Shown in pieces: positions 53,744-61,502 of a DNA stretch of 64,000 bases. Within the stretch, counting starts at the first letter, position 1. Each line of letters opens with the position of its first letter. The DNA is from Archangiaceae bacterium (lineage in GTDB: Bacteria; Myxococcota; Myxococcia; Myxococcales; Myxococcaceae): assembly GCA_016714225.1 (NCBI GenBank), contig JADJNS010000006.1:248001-312000 (forward strand), in the 5' to 3' direction. Both the position numbers and the translations under genes were made by a program. Under the pieces are notes generated by a model. That model searched no databases, was not told the origin of the DNA, and worked only from the letters and a program-made list of their open reading frames with translations.

Positions 53744-54342
53744 GGGTAGAGGAGCGACCTCACCCACGCGTCTTTCGACTTCTCGTACTGCTCCCGCCAG
53801 TGCAGGCGGAAGGGGTGCGCGCGCCAGAACTCGAAGCGATCGGGCTCGACGCGGTATCCGCCCCAGTGCGGCGGCCGGGGAATGTGTCCCACGGCATGGA
53901 CGAGCGTGGCCTTGGCCACCCGTGCTTCGAGCTCGAGCCGGGAAGAGCATGGCCGGCTCTGGTCCGACGCCCAGGCGCCGATGCGCGAGGCGCGCGGCCG
54001 GGTCTGGAAGTATGCGTCGGACTCTTCCGCGGACACCTTGGTCGCGGTTCCCTCGACCCGGACCTGCTCCTCGAGCGCCGGCCAGTAGAAGTCGAGCGCC
54101 GCGTATGGGTGCTTCTCGAGCGCCCGCGCCTTCTGGCTCTCGTAGTTGGTGAAGAAGACGAAGCCGCGCACATCGCAGCCCTTGAGCAGCACCACCCGCA
54201 GCTGGGGGCGCCCGCGCGCGTCGACGGTGGCGAGCCACATCTGGTTCGGGTCCTTCGGCTGCGCCTGCTCGGCCCTCGCGAAGAGCCGTGCGAAGCGGTC
54301 GAACGGCTCGTGCCAGGGCAGGTGCATCGGGGCTCGATTCAT
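53740..54342 (-). CDS. pdxH: Pyridoxamine 5'-phosphate oxidase
   Basis: PdxH makes pyridoxal phosphate with FMN. The 200-residue protein has PNQMWLATVDARGRPQLRVVLLKG, FVFFTNYESQKARALE, FYWPALEEQVRVEGTATKVS, FQTRPRASRIGAWAS and a C-terminal RPPHWGGYRVEPDRFEFW, all characteristic. It normally ends in Arg-Leu-x-Pro; here the end is LLYP. Its ATG overlaps the GMC oxidoreductase stop, and the first gene of the operon is a PLP enzyme, so PLP supply may be coupled to that enzyme. Confidence 0.92.
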   Translation of the reverse strand: MNRAPMHLPWHEPFDRFARLFARAEQAQPKDPNQMWLATVDARGRPQLRVVLLKGCDVRGFVFFTNYESQKARALEKHPYAALDFYWPALEEQVRVEGTATKVSAEESDAYFQTRPRASRIGAWASDQSRPCSSRLELEARVAKATLVHAVGHIPRPPHWGGYRVEPDRFEFWRAHPFRLHWREQYEKSKDAWVRSLLYP

Positions 54343-55856
54343 GAGCGGGCGATGGCCCGGCCGACGTGCAGCCCGAGCGCATAGATCGACAGCTGTGGCG
54401 GCCCGCCGATCGAGCTGGGGAAGAGGGAGCCGTCGGCGACGAAGAGGTTCTTCACGGCGTGGTGGCGGCCCTCGCTGTCGACGGCCGAGCGCTCGGGGTC
54501 GTCGCCCATCGGCACCGAGCCCATCGGGTGCACGGCCACGACGTCGAGGGCGCCGCGCGTCAGCTCGAAGCCCTTCAGCGCACCGAGGTCGTCGCCGCGG
54601 CCGAAGCGCCACGGCGGATTCGTCGGCACGAAGATCTCGCGGGCGCCGGCGGCGAAGAGGAGCGTCGCGCAGGCCCACAGCCCGTGCGCGAGCTCCTGGC
54701 GGTCGGACTCGCCGGGCCAGTAGTCGATCGAGACGCCGAGGTCTCCGTCGGGCCGCACCTGCCCGGCGGTGAGATCGTGGATCATGGCGGTGAAGACACC
54801 CAGGTGAGGGTAGCGGTGCATGAGCGCGTGGTGGGCGGCGCCGTGCCCGGGGATCAGCGTCGCGGTGCCGACCGGGTGGGCGAAGGCCGGCACGATCCAC
54901 GTGCGGTGGCCGCCCTCGCGGCCGAGCTCGAGCAGCTCGGTGCACTCGTAAGACTGGGGGATGCCCTCCCACGCCCGCACCGGCTCGTCGAAGTCGCCCG
55001 CCGCGATCACCGCCGGGTGCACGCGCAGGCGGTTGCCGGTGAGCCCGCCCGCGTCGAGCACGCCCGAGCGCAACAGCAGCGCCGGCGTGCCCGTCGCGGA
55101 GGCCGAGAGGCACACGCGCTTGCAGCGCACGTGCACCGTGCCGATCGGCCGCCGCGTCACCGCGTCGAGCGCGACGGCGTCGACGGCCGCCACCTCGCCG
55201 CGGCGCAGGGACAGCCGCACCGCCTGGCAGTGCACGAGCACCTCGCCCCCGGCGCGGATCAGCGCAGGCACGAGCACCTTCGCCGCGTTGTTCTTCGCGT
55301 CGAAGGCGCAGCCGACCTCGCAGAAGCCGCTGCCGGTGCAGCCGGTGCGGTTGTGCTTCAGCGCACCTCCGCGCCAGCCGAGCTGCTCGCACGCCTCCGA
55401 GAGCAGCCGGTTGTGGCGGTTCCACCGCGCGGGCTCCACCTCCGAGACCTCGAGCAGCCGCTCGACCTCGTCGTAGAGGCCGTCGAGGAGCTCGGGCGCC
55501 AGCTTCGAGAGCCCGACGTCGCGGCGCCACGCCGAGAAGATCGGCGCAGGGATGCGCTTGCACAGGTTCAGGTTGTGCAGCGTCGAGCCGCCCACGCCGC
55601 GGCCCTGGTGCACTTTCACCGCGCGGTCGGCGGTGGTGCGCCCGCCGCTGTCCCAGAACAGGCGCGGGAACATCTGCTCCTCGCGCTGGGTCATCTCGGC
55701 GCTGGTGAGGTGCGCGCCCGCCTCGAGCACGAGCACGCGCACCCCGGCCTGGGCCGCGGCCATCGCCGCCATGCTGCCGCCCGCGCCGGAGCCGACGACG
55801 CACAGATCGGTCTCCAGGGTCAGGGGCAGGCGTGCCGTGCTCGCGTCGAAGATCAG
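54339..55856 (-). CDS. GMC-type FAD oxidoreductase
   Basis: The 505-residue protein has the FAD Rossmann motif LCVVGSGAGGSMAA at its start and VLVLEAGAHL, then HNLNLCKRIP, CFCEVGC-type cysteines in GSGFCEVGCAFDAK, and the C-terminal active region VAVHPMGSVPMG and FVADGSLFPSSIGGPPQLSIYALG. It probably oxidises an alcohol. No ATG, GTG or TTG is well placed; a CTG at 55856 shares CTGA with the stop of the upstream gene and is the likely start. The upstream gene ends in a gluconate-dehydrogenase-small-subunit-like domain, the usual partner of membrane GMC enzymes. Confidence 0.8.
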   Translation of the reverse strand: MIFDASTARLPLTLETDLCVVGSGAGGSMAAMAAAQAGVRVLVLEAGAHLTSAEMTQREEQMFPRLFWDSGGRTTADRAVKVHQGRGVGGSTLHNLNLCKRIPAPIFSAWRRDVGLSKLAPELLDGLYDEVERLLEVSEVEPARWNRHNRLLSEACEQLGWRGGALKHNRTGCTGSGFCEVGCAFDAKNNAAKVLVPALIRAGGEVLVHCQAVRLSLRRGEVAAVDAVALDAVTRRPIGTVHVRCKRVCLSASATGTPALLLRSGVLDAGGLTGNRLRVHPAVIAAGDFDEPVRAWEGIPQSYECTELLELGREGGHRTWIVPAFAHPVGTATLIPGHGAAHHALMHRYPHLGVFTAMIHDLTAGQVRPDGDLGVSIDYWPGESDRQELAHGLWACATLLFAAGAREIFVPTNPPWRFGRGDDLGALKGFELTRGALDVVAVHPMGSVPMGDDPERSAVDSEGRHHAVKNLFVADGSLFPSSIGGPPQLSIYALGLHVGRAIARS

Positions 55857-57433
55857 GGGAGGGCTCCCCTCGGCACTGCCCCGGCGGGGGCGCGCAGCGG
55901 GTGCGGCACGGCGGCGGGCGGGGTGCCGGCGTCCACGGTCGGGCCTCCGTAGGCCAGCGCCGGCCAGGTGCGCGGCTCTTGCCAGTACCCGAGCAGACAC
56001 AGGTCGCGCAGGCCGCGGTAGAGCAGGGCGAGCGGGCCGCCGCGCGCCGAGAGCGACGTGAGAAACGCCTCCCGGTCGGCGGTTGAGAGGCGGGTGAACC
56101 GGCTCGCGCAGCCGCCCAGCAGCGAGGTGCCCTGCTCGACGGCGACGAGCAACAGCCGCACCTCGCGTTGGGCTTTCGGGCTCATCGTCGCGACGTACCG
56201 CTCGACGTTCGCCGCGATCTCTCGCGGCGTGGGACCTGGCGCACCCGGCGGGATCAGCACCTCGGCCGCCGCCGCGAGCACCGCGGTCCGCCAGCCCTCC
56301 GGGTAGCCGGTCGAGCGCTGCCAGGCGAGGGCGCCCACGGCCGCTCCCGCACCGGCGAGGAGGACGCGGCGCCGCGAGAGGCCAGGCCGGGTGGGGACCT
56401 GGAGGAACGCGCGCAGCTCGGGCGGCAGGGCGTGCTCCCAGCCGTCGGGCCGGGGCACGTCGCGGTGGGCCGACTGCCAGAACAGCACGCGCTGGCCCGC
56501 GACGCGCCGCGCGCGCAGAGCCGCCAGCGCCTTGCCGGTGTAGGTCGGCTCGAGCGGCAGGCCCGAAGAGCGCCCCAGCGCGCACGCCTGCAGCGCCTCG
56601 GGCGTCTCGACGCCGTAGCCACCGCCGAGGTGATCCCGCTCGAGCTCGATCGGCACGGGCGGCCGCTCGGCGACGAACGGCACGCCGTGCTGCTGAAGCA
56701 GCCGCCGCAGCGAGCGGATCAGCCGGTCGAGGCGGGCGCGCCGCGAGAGCAGCGGCTCCACCGTCGCCACGGCCACGATCGCGGTGTCGACGCCGGCGAG
56801 GCCGAGGCCGACCGCGAGGCCGGCGGCGATGCCCCCGGTGCCGAGCGCCACATAGATGTGGTCGGGGCAGGGCAGCAGGCCTTCGCGGATCTGCTGCTCG
56901 AGCTCGACCGCGGCGCGCACCAGCCCGACCATGCCGCCGGGGCTCGTGCCGCCGGGAGGAATCGTGGTGGCGCCCCCGAGGTTGCCGCCCGCGAGCGCGC
57001 GGGGGTGAGCAAGGCCGAGGGTGAGGCGCTGCCGGTAGCAGGTGATCCGCCGCGCGCTGGCGGCGGTCAACGCGAGGTTGTCGAGCGCGCTCGACGTCGG
57101 GCGCTGCAGAAAGACGTACGCGTCGAAGGGCAGCGCGAGCTCTCGCGCAGCGGCGCTCGCCGTCGCGAGGTGGCCTGAGCCGAGGGCGCCGAACGAGGCG
57201 AGCGCCAGCGCTTCGTCGAAGGGCGGCGCGGCGAGCAGGGCGTCGAGCTTGCGCACCTTGGTGCCGCCGTGGAGCGCGGGGAGGAGATCGTCCCGTTTGG
57301 CGCCGAGCCACGCGGCGCGCGTAGCCGCCTGCAGGCCCGGCAGCCGGATCACCGGCGACGGGGTGCGCACCCAGCCCAGCGTCGGCAGCGCATCGAGGGC
57401 GGCGCTGAGGCGGCGAACGTCGTCGGGCTCCAC
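55853..57433 (-). CDS. Fusion: PLP deaminase/desulfhydrase-like and Tat-type small subunit
   Basis: The 526-residue protein from a GTG at 57433 has two parts. Residues 1-320 resemble ACC deaminase/D-cysteine desulfhydrase: the PLP Lys in HGGTKVRKLDALL, SFGALGSGHLATAS, and ALGTGGIAAGLAVGL as the phosphate loop. The last 200 residues begin with a twin-arginine-like signal LSRRRVLLAGAGAAVGALA and continue as a gluconate 2-dehydrogenase subunit 3-like domain (VLIPPGAPGPTPREIAANVERYV). Those two parts are normally separate and in different compartments. The join may be genuine or a lost stop/start. An FNR-like box is 43.5 bases upstream. Confidence 0.75.
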   Translation of the reverse strand: MEPDDVRRLSAALDALPTLGWVRTPSPVIRLPGLQAATRAAWLGAKRDDLLPALHGGTKVRKLDALLAAPPFDEALALASFGALGSGHLATASAAARELALPFDAYVFLQRPTSSALDNLALTAASARRITCYRQRLTLGLAHPRALAGGNLGGATTIPPGGTSPGGMVGLVRAAVELEQQIREGLLPCPDHIYVALGTGGIAAGLAVGLGLAGVDTAIVAVATVEPLLSRRARLDRLIRSLRRLLQQHGVPFVAERPPVPIELERDHLGGGYGVETPEALQACALGRSSGLPLEPTYTGKALAALRARRVAGQRVLFWQSAHRDVPRPDGWEHALPPELRAFLQVPTRPGLSRRRVLLAGAGAAVGALAWQRSTGYPEGWRTAVLAAAAEVLIPPGAPGPTPREIAANVERYVATMSPKAQREVRLLLVAVEQGTSLLGGCASRFTRLSTADREAFLTSLSARGGPLALLYRGLRDLCLLGYWQEPRTWPALAYGGPTVDAGTPPAAVPHPLRAPAGAVPRGALP

Positions 57434-57469
57434 GGGGCCGGAGCCTCGCGAACCGGCAGGGTCGATGGG

Positions 57470-57483
57470 TTGACCTGGATCAA
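57470..57483. promoter_or_regulatory. FNR-like box E (divergent)
   Basis: TTGACCTGGATCAA lies between divergent genes. Its centre is 43.5 bases from the leftward GTG at 57433, with GAGGCT in the -10 place, and 62.5 bases from the rightward ATG at 57539, which has a good ribosome site. It may serve both. Confidence 0.65.
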
Positions 57484-57538
57484 GGCGGCGGCGGCACCGG
57501 TGGTCGAGCTTGTGCGCGCGAACGGAGGCGGGAGGCGC

Positions 57539-58564
57539 ATGAGCAGCGCGGCGGCAGTCTGCAGGGTCGACGAGAAGCTGTGCATCAAGTGCGGGGCCTG
57601 CGCCTCGATCGCGCCGCGGCTGTTCTCGGTGCGCAAGGCGGCGGGGAAGGTGGTGCGCACCGCGAGCACGCCGGCCGACCAGGCCGCGATCGAAGCGGCG
57701 CTGGCGATGTGCCCGGTGGCGGCGCTCTCGGCGAGCGGCGGAAAGCTGTCGCCGAACGCCCCGACGGTGCCGCCGAGCCGGGAGCTGTACCCGCAGCTCG
57801 CGGAGGTGGCCGAGGCGGCGCGCTGGCACCCGTGGGAGCTGCCCTGGTCGAGCTTCGAGCGGTCCCGCGCGACTGGGGAGCTCAAGGCCATCGTGCGCGA
57901 GATGGCGTATTTCGAGCAGGCGACGTTCACGGCGACCCAGCGCTTCCTCGAGGCGTTCAGGGACGACGCCGATCTGTCGCAGTGGGTCTCGGTGTGGTTC
58001 TACGAAGAGACGCGGCACCCGATGATCTTCCTGCGCTGGCTGGAGCTGGCCGGCGACGGCGCCGTCGACGCCGCGTTCGTCGCCCGCGGCCGTGAGACCG
58101 CGCCGCTCTTGCGCTCGCCTGCGAGCGTGCTGGCAGTGAACATCATCAGCGAGATGACCGCGACCGAGGCGTACCTGTTCGCGGCGCGGGGCAGGCCGGA
58201 GCCGCTGATCGCGGCCATCGCCGAGCGCGTGGCGGCCGACGAGTCGCGCCACGCAGCGAGCCTGTTCGTGTACGCGCGCCGCGCCATCGCCGAGGCCGCC
58301 GACCCCGGCCGCGTGCGCCTGGAGATGCTCAAGGTGCTGCACTTCTGGCTGAGCGCGAGGGCCGATCTGAATCACCCGGTCAACCGGGCCACGCAGAAGG
58401 TCGCGACGCTCCTCCCGGCGATCGGAGCGACAGGGTTCGCGCCGCCGACCGAGCGCATCGCGCGCGCGATCGGGCTGCTCACGGGGCTGCCGATCGCGGC
58501 GTCGGGCGACGTTCCCACCCAGCTGCTCGAGCACACGCGGCGGGTCAGCGCGAGGGCCTCTTGA
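57539..58564 (+). CDS. Ferredoxin-diiron (ferritin-like) fusion protein
   Basis: The 341-residue protein begins at an ATG preceded by GGAGGCGGGAGG. The N-terminus is a one-cluster ferredoxin (CIKCGACASIAP and later AMCPVAAL). The rest is a four-helix carboxylate-bridged diiron domain: EMAYFEQATFTATQRF, FYEETRHPMIFL (Glu-x-x-His), SEMTATEAYLF and ADESRHAASLF (Glu-x-x-His). This is the arrangement of oxygenases or oxidases that act on carrier-bound substrates. The next gene, overlapping by four bases, encodes an acyl carrier protein, which supports an ACP-bound substrate. In-frame GTGs lie upstream at 57500 and 57512. Confidence 0.75.
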   Translation: MSSAAAVCRVDEKLCIKCGACASIAPRLFSVRKAAGKVVRTASTPADQAAIEAALAMCPVAALSASGGKLSPNAPTVPPSRELYPQLAEVAEAARWHPWELPWSSFERSRATGELKAIVREMAYFEQATFTATQRFLEAFRDDADLSQWVSVWFYEETRHPMIFLRWLELAGDGAVDAAFVARGRETAPLLRSPASVLAVNIISEMTATEAYLFAARGRPEPLIAAIAERVAADESRHAASLFVYARRAIAEAADPGRVRLEMLKVLHFWLSARADLNHPVNRATQKVATLLPAIGATGFAPPTERIARAIGLLTGLPIAASGDVPTQLLEHTRRVSARAS

Positions 58565-58893
58565 CGACCGTGACGACTCTTCCCGCCCCTCCTCCGCAGC
58601 CGTCGCCGCCGAAGCTGAGAGCCGAGCTCCGCGAGCTGATCGTGCGCGCGTGCGGCCTCAGCCACGTGACGCCCGCGCAGATCGCCGACGACGCGCTGCT
58701 GTTCGGCCCCGAGTCGCCGGTCGGCTTGAACAGCCTCGACGCGGTCGAGATCGCGGTCAGCGCTGAGCTCGAGTACGGAGTGAAGCTCGAGAACTCGAGC
58801 TCGGCGCGCGAGTACTTCCGCTCGGTCGAGTCGCTCGCCGGCCACCTCGCGGCGCGCATGACGCCCGAGAAGCTGGCCGCCTTCCGCGACTGA
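58561..58893 (+). CDS. Acyl carrier protein-like protein
   Basis: The 110-residue protein has the phosphopantetheine site in VGLNSLDAVEIAVSAEL, with the modified Ser followed by Leu-Asp, and the four-helix carrier layout. A proline-rich N-terminal extension of about 18 residues (LPAPPPQPSPP) precedes it. It starts within the stop of the diiron gene (GTGA-type overlap with TTGA), so it is probably the partner that presents the substrate. Confidence 0.8.
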   Translation: MTTVTTLPAPPPQPSPPKLRAELRELIVRACGLSHVTPAQIADDALLFGPESPVGLNSLDAVEIAVSAELEYGVKLENSSSAREYFRSVESLAGHLAARMTPEKLAAFRD

Positions 58894-58900
58894 CACGGGC

Positions 58901-58914
58901 TTGACCTGGATCAA
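58901..58914 (+). promoter_or_regulatory. FNR-like box F
   Basis: TTGACCTGGATCAA is centred 44.5 bases upstream of the porin ATG at 58952. TACTCA occupies the expected -10 place, so transcription should begin about three bases before the ATG. Confidence 0.7.
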
Positions 58915-58951
58915 GGCCGCCCCTGCGGCCACTGCGGTACTCATTTTGAGA

Positions 58952-60397
58952 ATGAGTCGCAGAATTTTTCTCGTGCTCGTCGCGGCCGGCGCTGGCGGCA
59001 ACGCGGACGCGCAGGGCGCCGAGCCGCCCGACCGCGCCCTGCTCCAGCGCATCGAGGAGCTCGAGCGGCGGCTCGCGGCGGCCGACGCCGGCGAACCGCC
59101 GTCGAACGCGGAGCTGCTCGCGCGCCTCGAGCGCCTCGAGCGCAGGGTCGACCCGGGCGATGCGGGCATGGTGGTCTTCTCTTCGCCGACGTCGCCCTTC
59201 GCGGTGCGCCTCTCGGGCTACGGCGACATGCAGTTCGCCTTCCACGACTACGGGCCGAACCAGAACCGGCAGGGCGGCGCGCAGCGCGACGCGCGGCTGG
59301 TGTTCGACCAGGCGCGCTTCTCGCTCCAGCTCCGCGCGTTCATGCCCTTCGACGTGATGTTCGAGGGGGAGCTCGAGCTCGAGCACGGCGGCGTCGCGAC
59401 GGCGCAGGAGCTCGACTACGAGGAGTTCGGCGAGTTCGAGGAGGAGATCGAGAAGGGCGGCGAGGTGCTGCTCGAGGAGCTCTACCTGAGGAAGACGTTC
59501 TTCGATCGCTACTCGATCACGGTGGGGCGCTTCTACGTGGCAGTGGGCCTGCTCTCGCGCTTCTACCGGCCGACCGATCACCTGGCCGCGACGCGCTCGG
59601 AGGCCGAGACGACCGTCATCCCCGCGGTCTGGGACGAGATGGGGCTGCAGCTGCAGGCGACGTTCGAGCGCGTGCGCATCACCGCGCAGGTGTTGAACGG
59701 GTTGGACTCCAGCGGCTTCAGCTCGCAGCGGTGGGTCGCCCTGGGGCACCAGGCGCGCTTCGAGCTGGTTCGTGCGACGGACCTGGCCTACGTGGCGCGC
59801 GTCGACTTCACGCCGCCGGGCTCCGAAGTCGGCGTGTCGGCCTACTACGGCGGCACCTCGCGGAACCGCCCGAAGGCCGACCTGGTGCTCGACTGTGCCG
59901 GCGGCGACGGGGCGACCGTCGCGCCCTGCGGGTGGGCCGACGCCCCGCTGCTGCTGCTCGATCTGCACGTCCGCCTCGTGTGGGGCCCGGTGCGGGCGAG
60001 CGCGCTGGTCCTGTGGGGCCACCTGTGGAACGCGGCGGCGGTGTCGAGCCGCAACGAGCGGCTGTCGAACGCGGCGAACGTGCTCCGCTCGCCGGTCGCC
60101 GATCAGGCGCTGGCCGCGTGGGCCGAGGTGGGCGTCGACGTGGCGCCGTGGCTCGGGCTCGGCCCCGCCCACCGGCTCGAGCCGTTCGCGCGCGTCGACT
60201 ACTACGACACGATGTTCGGCAAGCGCGAAGGGCTGTTCGACAACCCGCGCTTCGAGCGCCTCGTGTGGACCTTGGGCCTCTCGTACACGCTCGCCTCGGC
60301 GGTGGTGGTGAAGCTCGAGGCGAGCCAGCGGCGGTTCGGCTCGGGCGCGCTGCGCCCCGAGACCTCGGGCCGGCTCGCCGTCGGCTTCACCTACTGA
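58952..60397 (+). CDS. Outer-membrane porin (OprO/P-like)
   Basis: The 481-residue protein has a signal peptide (IFLVLVAAGAGGNADAQG), an N-terminal coiled coil (LLQRIEELERRLAAADA) as in many porins, and then beta-strand-rich sequence (RLSGYGDMQFAFHDYG, YSITVGRFYVAVGLL) ending in VGFTY, with the terminal aromatic residue expected of outer-membrane barrels. It starts at an ATG under an FNR-like box. It is followed by imelysin and cytochrome genes in the same direction, so it may bring in a metal or anion used by them. Confidence 0.75.
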   Translation: MSRRIFLVLVAAGAGGNADAQGAEPPDRALLQRIEELERRLAAADAGEPPSNAELLARLERLERRVDPGDAGMVVFSSPTSPFAVRLSGYGDMQFAFHDYGPNQNRQGGAQRDARLVFDQARFSLQLRAFMPFDVMFEGELELEHGGVATAQELDYEEFGEFEEEIEKGGEVLLEELYLRKTFFDRYSITVGRFYVAVGLLSRFYRPTDHLAATRSEAETTVIPAVWDEMGLQLQATFERVRITAQVLNGLDSSGFSSQRWVALGHQARFELVRATDLAYVARVDFTPPGSEVGVSAYYGGTSRNRPKADLVLDCAGGDGATVAPCGWADAPLLLLDLHVRLVWGPVRASALVLWGHLWNAAAVSSRNERLSNAANVLRSPVADQALAAWAEVGVDVAPWLGLGPAHRLEPFARVDYYDTMFGKREGLFDNPRFERLVWTLGLSYTLASAVVVKLEASQRRFGSGALRPETSGRLAVGFTY

Positions 60398-60416
60398 ACA
60401 CCAGGAGAAGAACGAA

Positions 60417-61421
60417 ATGCACCGCCTCAGACTCGGAACCGTCACCCTGACGTTGACCCTCTTCACTGCCTGCGGCGGCCCGAAGGGCGGGAGCGTGCCG
60501 CAAGCCTTCTCGGATCGGCAGCTCGTCGCCGACTTCGCCGACCACGTCGTGGTGCCGACGTACGGGCTGCTGGCGGCGCGCGTCGCGGCCCTCGACGCCG
60601 CCGTGCGCGCGCTCGCCGCGTCGCGAGGCCCCGCCGAGCTCGCCGCAGCGCAGGCGGCGTGGGTTCAGGCGCGCGTGCCGTGGGAGCAGGCGGAGGGGTT
60701 CCTGTTCGGGCCGGTCGACAGCTTCGGCTACGACCCTGCGATCGACAGCTGGCCGGTGAACCACACCGACCTCGACGCGGTGCTCGGCTCGAGCGCGGCG
60801 TTCACGCCGGCCTACGTCGCGAACCTGCAGGAGACGCAGAAGGGCTTCCACACCGCCGAGTACCTGCTCTTCGGCGTCGGACGATCGAAGACGGCCGCCG
60901 GCTTCACATCGAGGGAGCTCGAGTACCTGACCGCCCTCACCGCGGAGCTCGTGACGGTGACGCAGGCGCTGAAGGGCCAGTGGACCGACGCCGCCGGCGG
61001 GCGCCCGCCGTACCGCGACGTCGTGGCGACGGCGGGCGAGGCCGGCAACTCGGCCTACCCGTCACTCACCGCGGCGGCCCAGGAGATCCTCGGCGGGATG
61101 ATCGGCATCTGCGACGAGGTGGCCAACGGGAAGATCGCGGACCCGTACGACGCGCACGACGTCACCCTGGTCGAGAGCCAGTTCGCGTTCAACTCCATCG
61201 CCGACTTCCAGGACAACGTGCGCAGCGTGCAGAACGCGTACACCGGCAGCGTGGCGGCCGCGGGCACCGGCGGCCGGGGACTGTCGGCGCACGTGGCCGA
61301 GTCGAACGCCGAGCTCGACGGCCGCGTGCGCGCCGAGATCCAGGCGGCGATCGACGCGATCGGCGCGATCCCTCCGCCGTTTCGCGACGCGATCCACACG
61401 CCCTCGGCATACGACGATTGA
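60417..61421 (+). CDS. Imelysin-family lipoprotein
   Basis: The 334-residue protein begins with a lipoprotein signal (LTLTLFTACGG) and has the imelysin helical bundle: VPTYGLLAARVAALDAAVR, AWVQARVPWEQAEGFLFGPVD and the key GFHTAEYLLFG (Gly-x-His-x-x-Glu). Imelysins act in iron handling or peptide binding at the cell surface. A ribosome site AGGAG lies a few bases before the ATG, which is 20 bases after the porin stop. Confidence 0.85.
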   Translation: MHRLRLGTVTLTLTLFTACGGPKGGSVPQAFSDRQLVADFADHVVVPTYGLLAARVAALDAAVRALAASRGPAELAAAQAAWVQARVPWEQAEGFLFGPVDSFGYDPAIDSWPVNHTDLDAVLGSSAAFTPAYVANLQETQKGFHTAEYLLFGVGRSKTAAGFTSRELEYLTALTAELVTVTQALKGQWTDAAGGRPPYRDVVATAGEAGNSAYPSLTAAAQEILGGMIGICDEVANGKIADPYDAHDVTLVESQFAFNSIADFQDNVRSVQNAYTGSVAAAGTGGRGLSAHVAESNAELDGRVRAEIQAAIDAIGAIPPPFRDAIHTPSAYDD

Positions 61422-61502
61422 AGCGGCGCAGGCTGCCGTTCGCCGGCTGCAGACCACGCTCGAGCGAGATGTCCAGCCGCTCGTGCTGCGGTGAGCCCGT
61501 CG

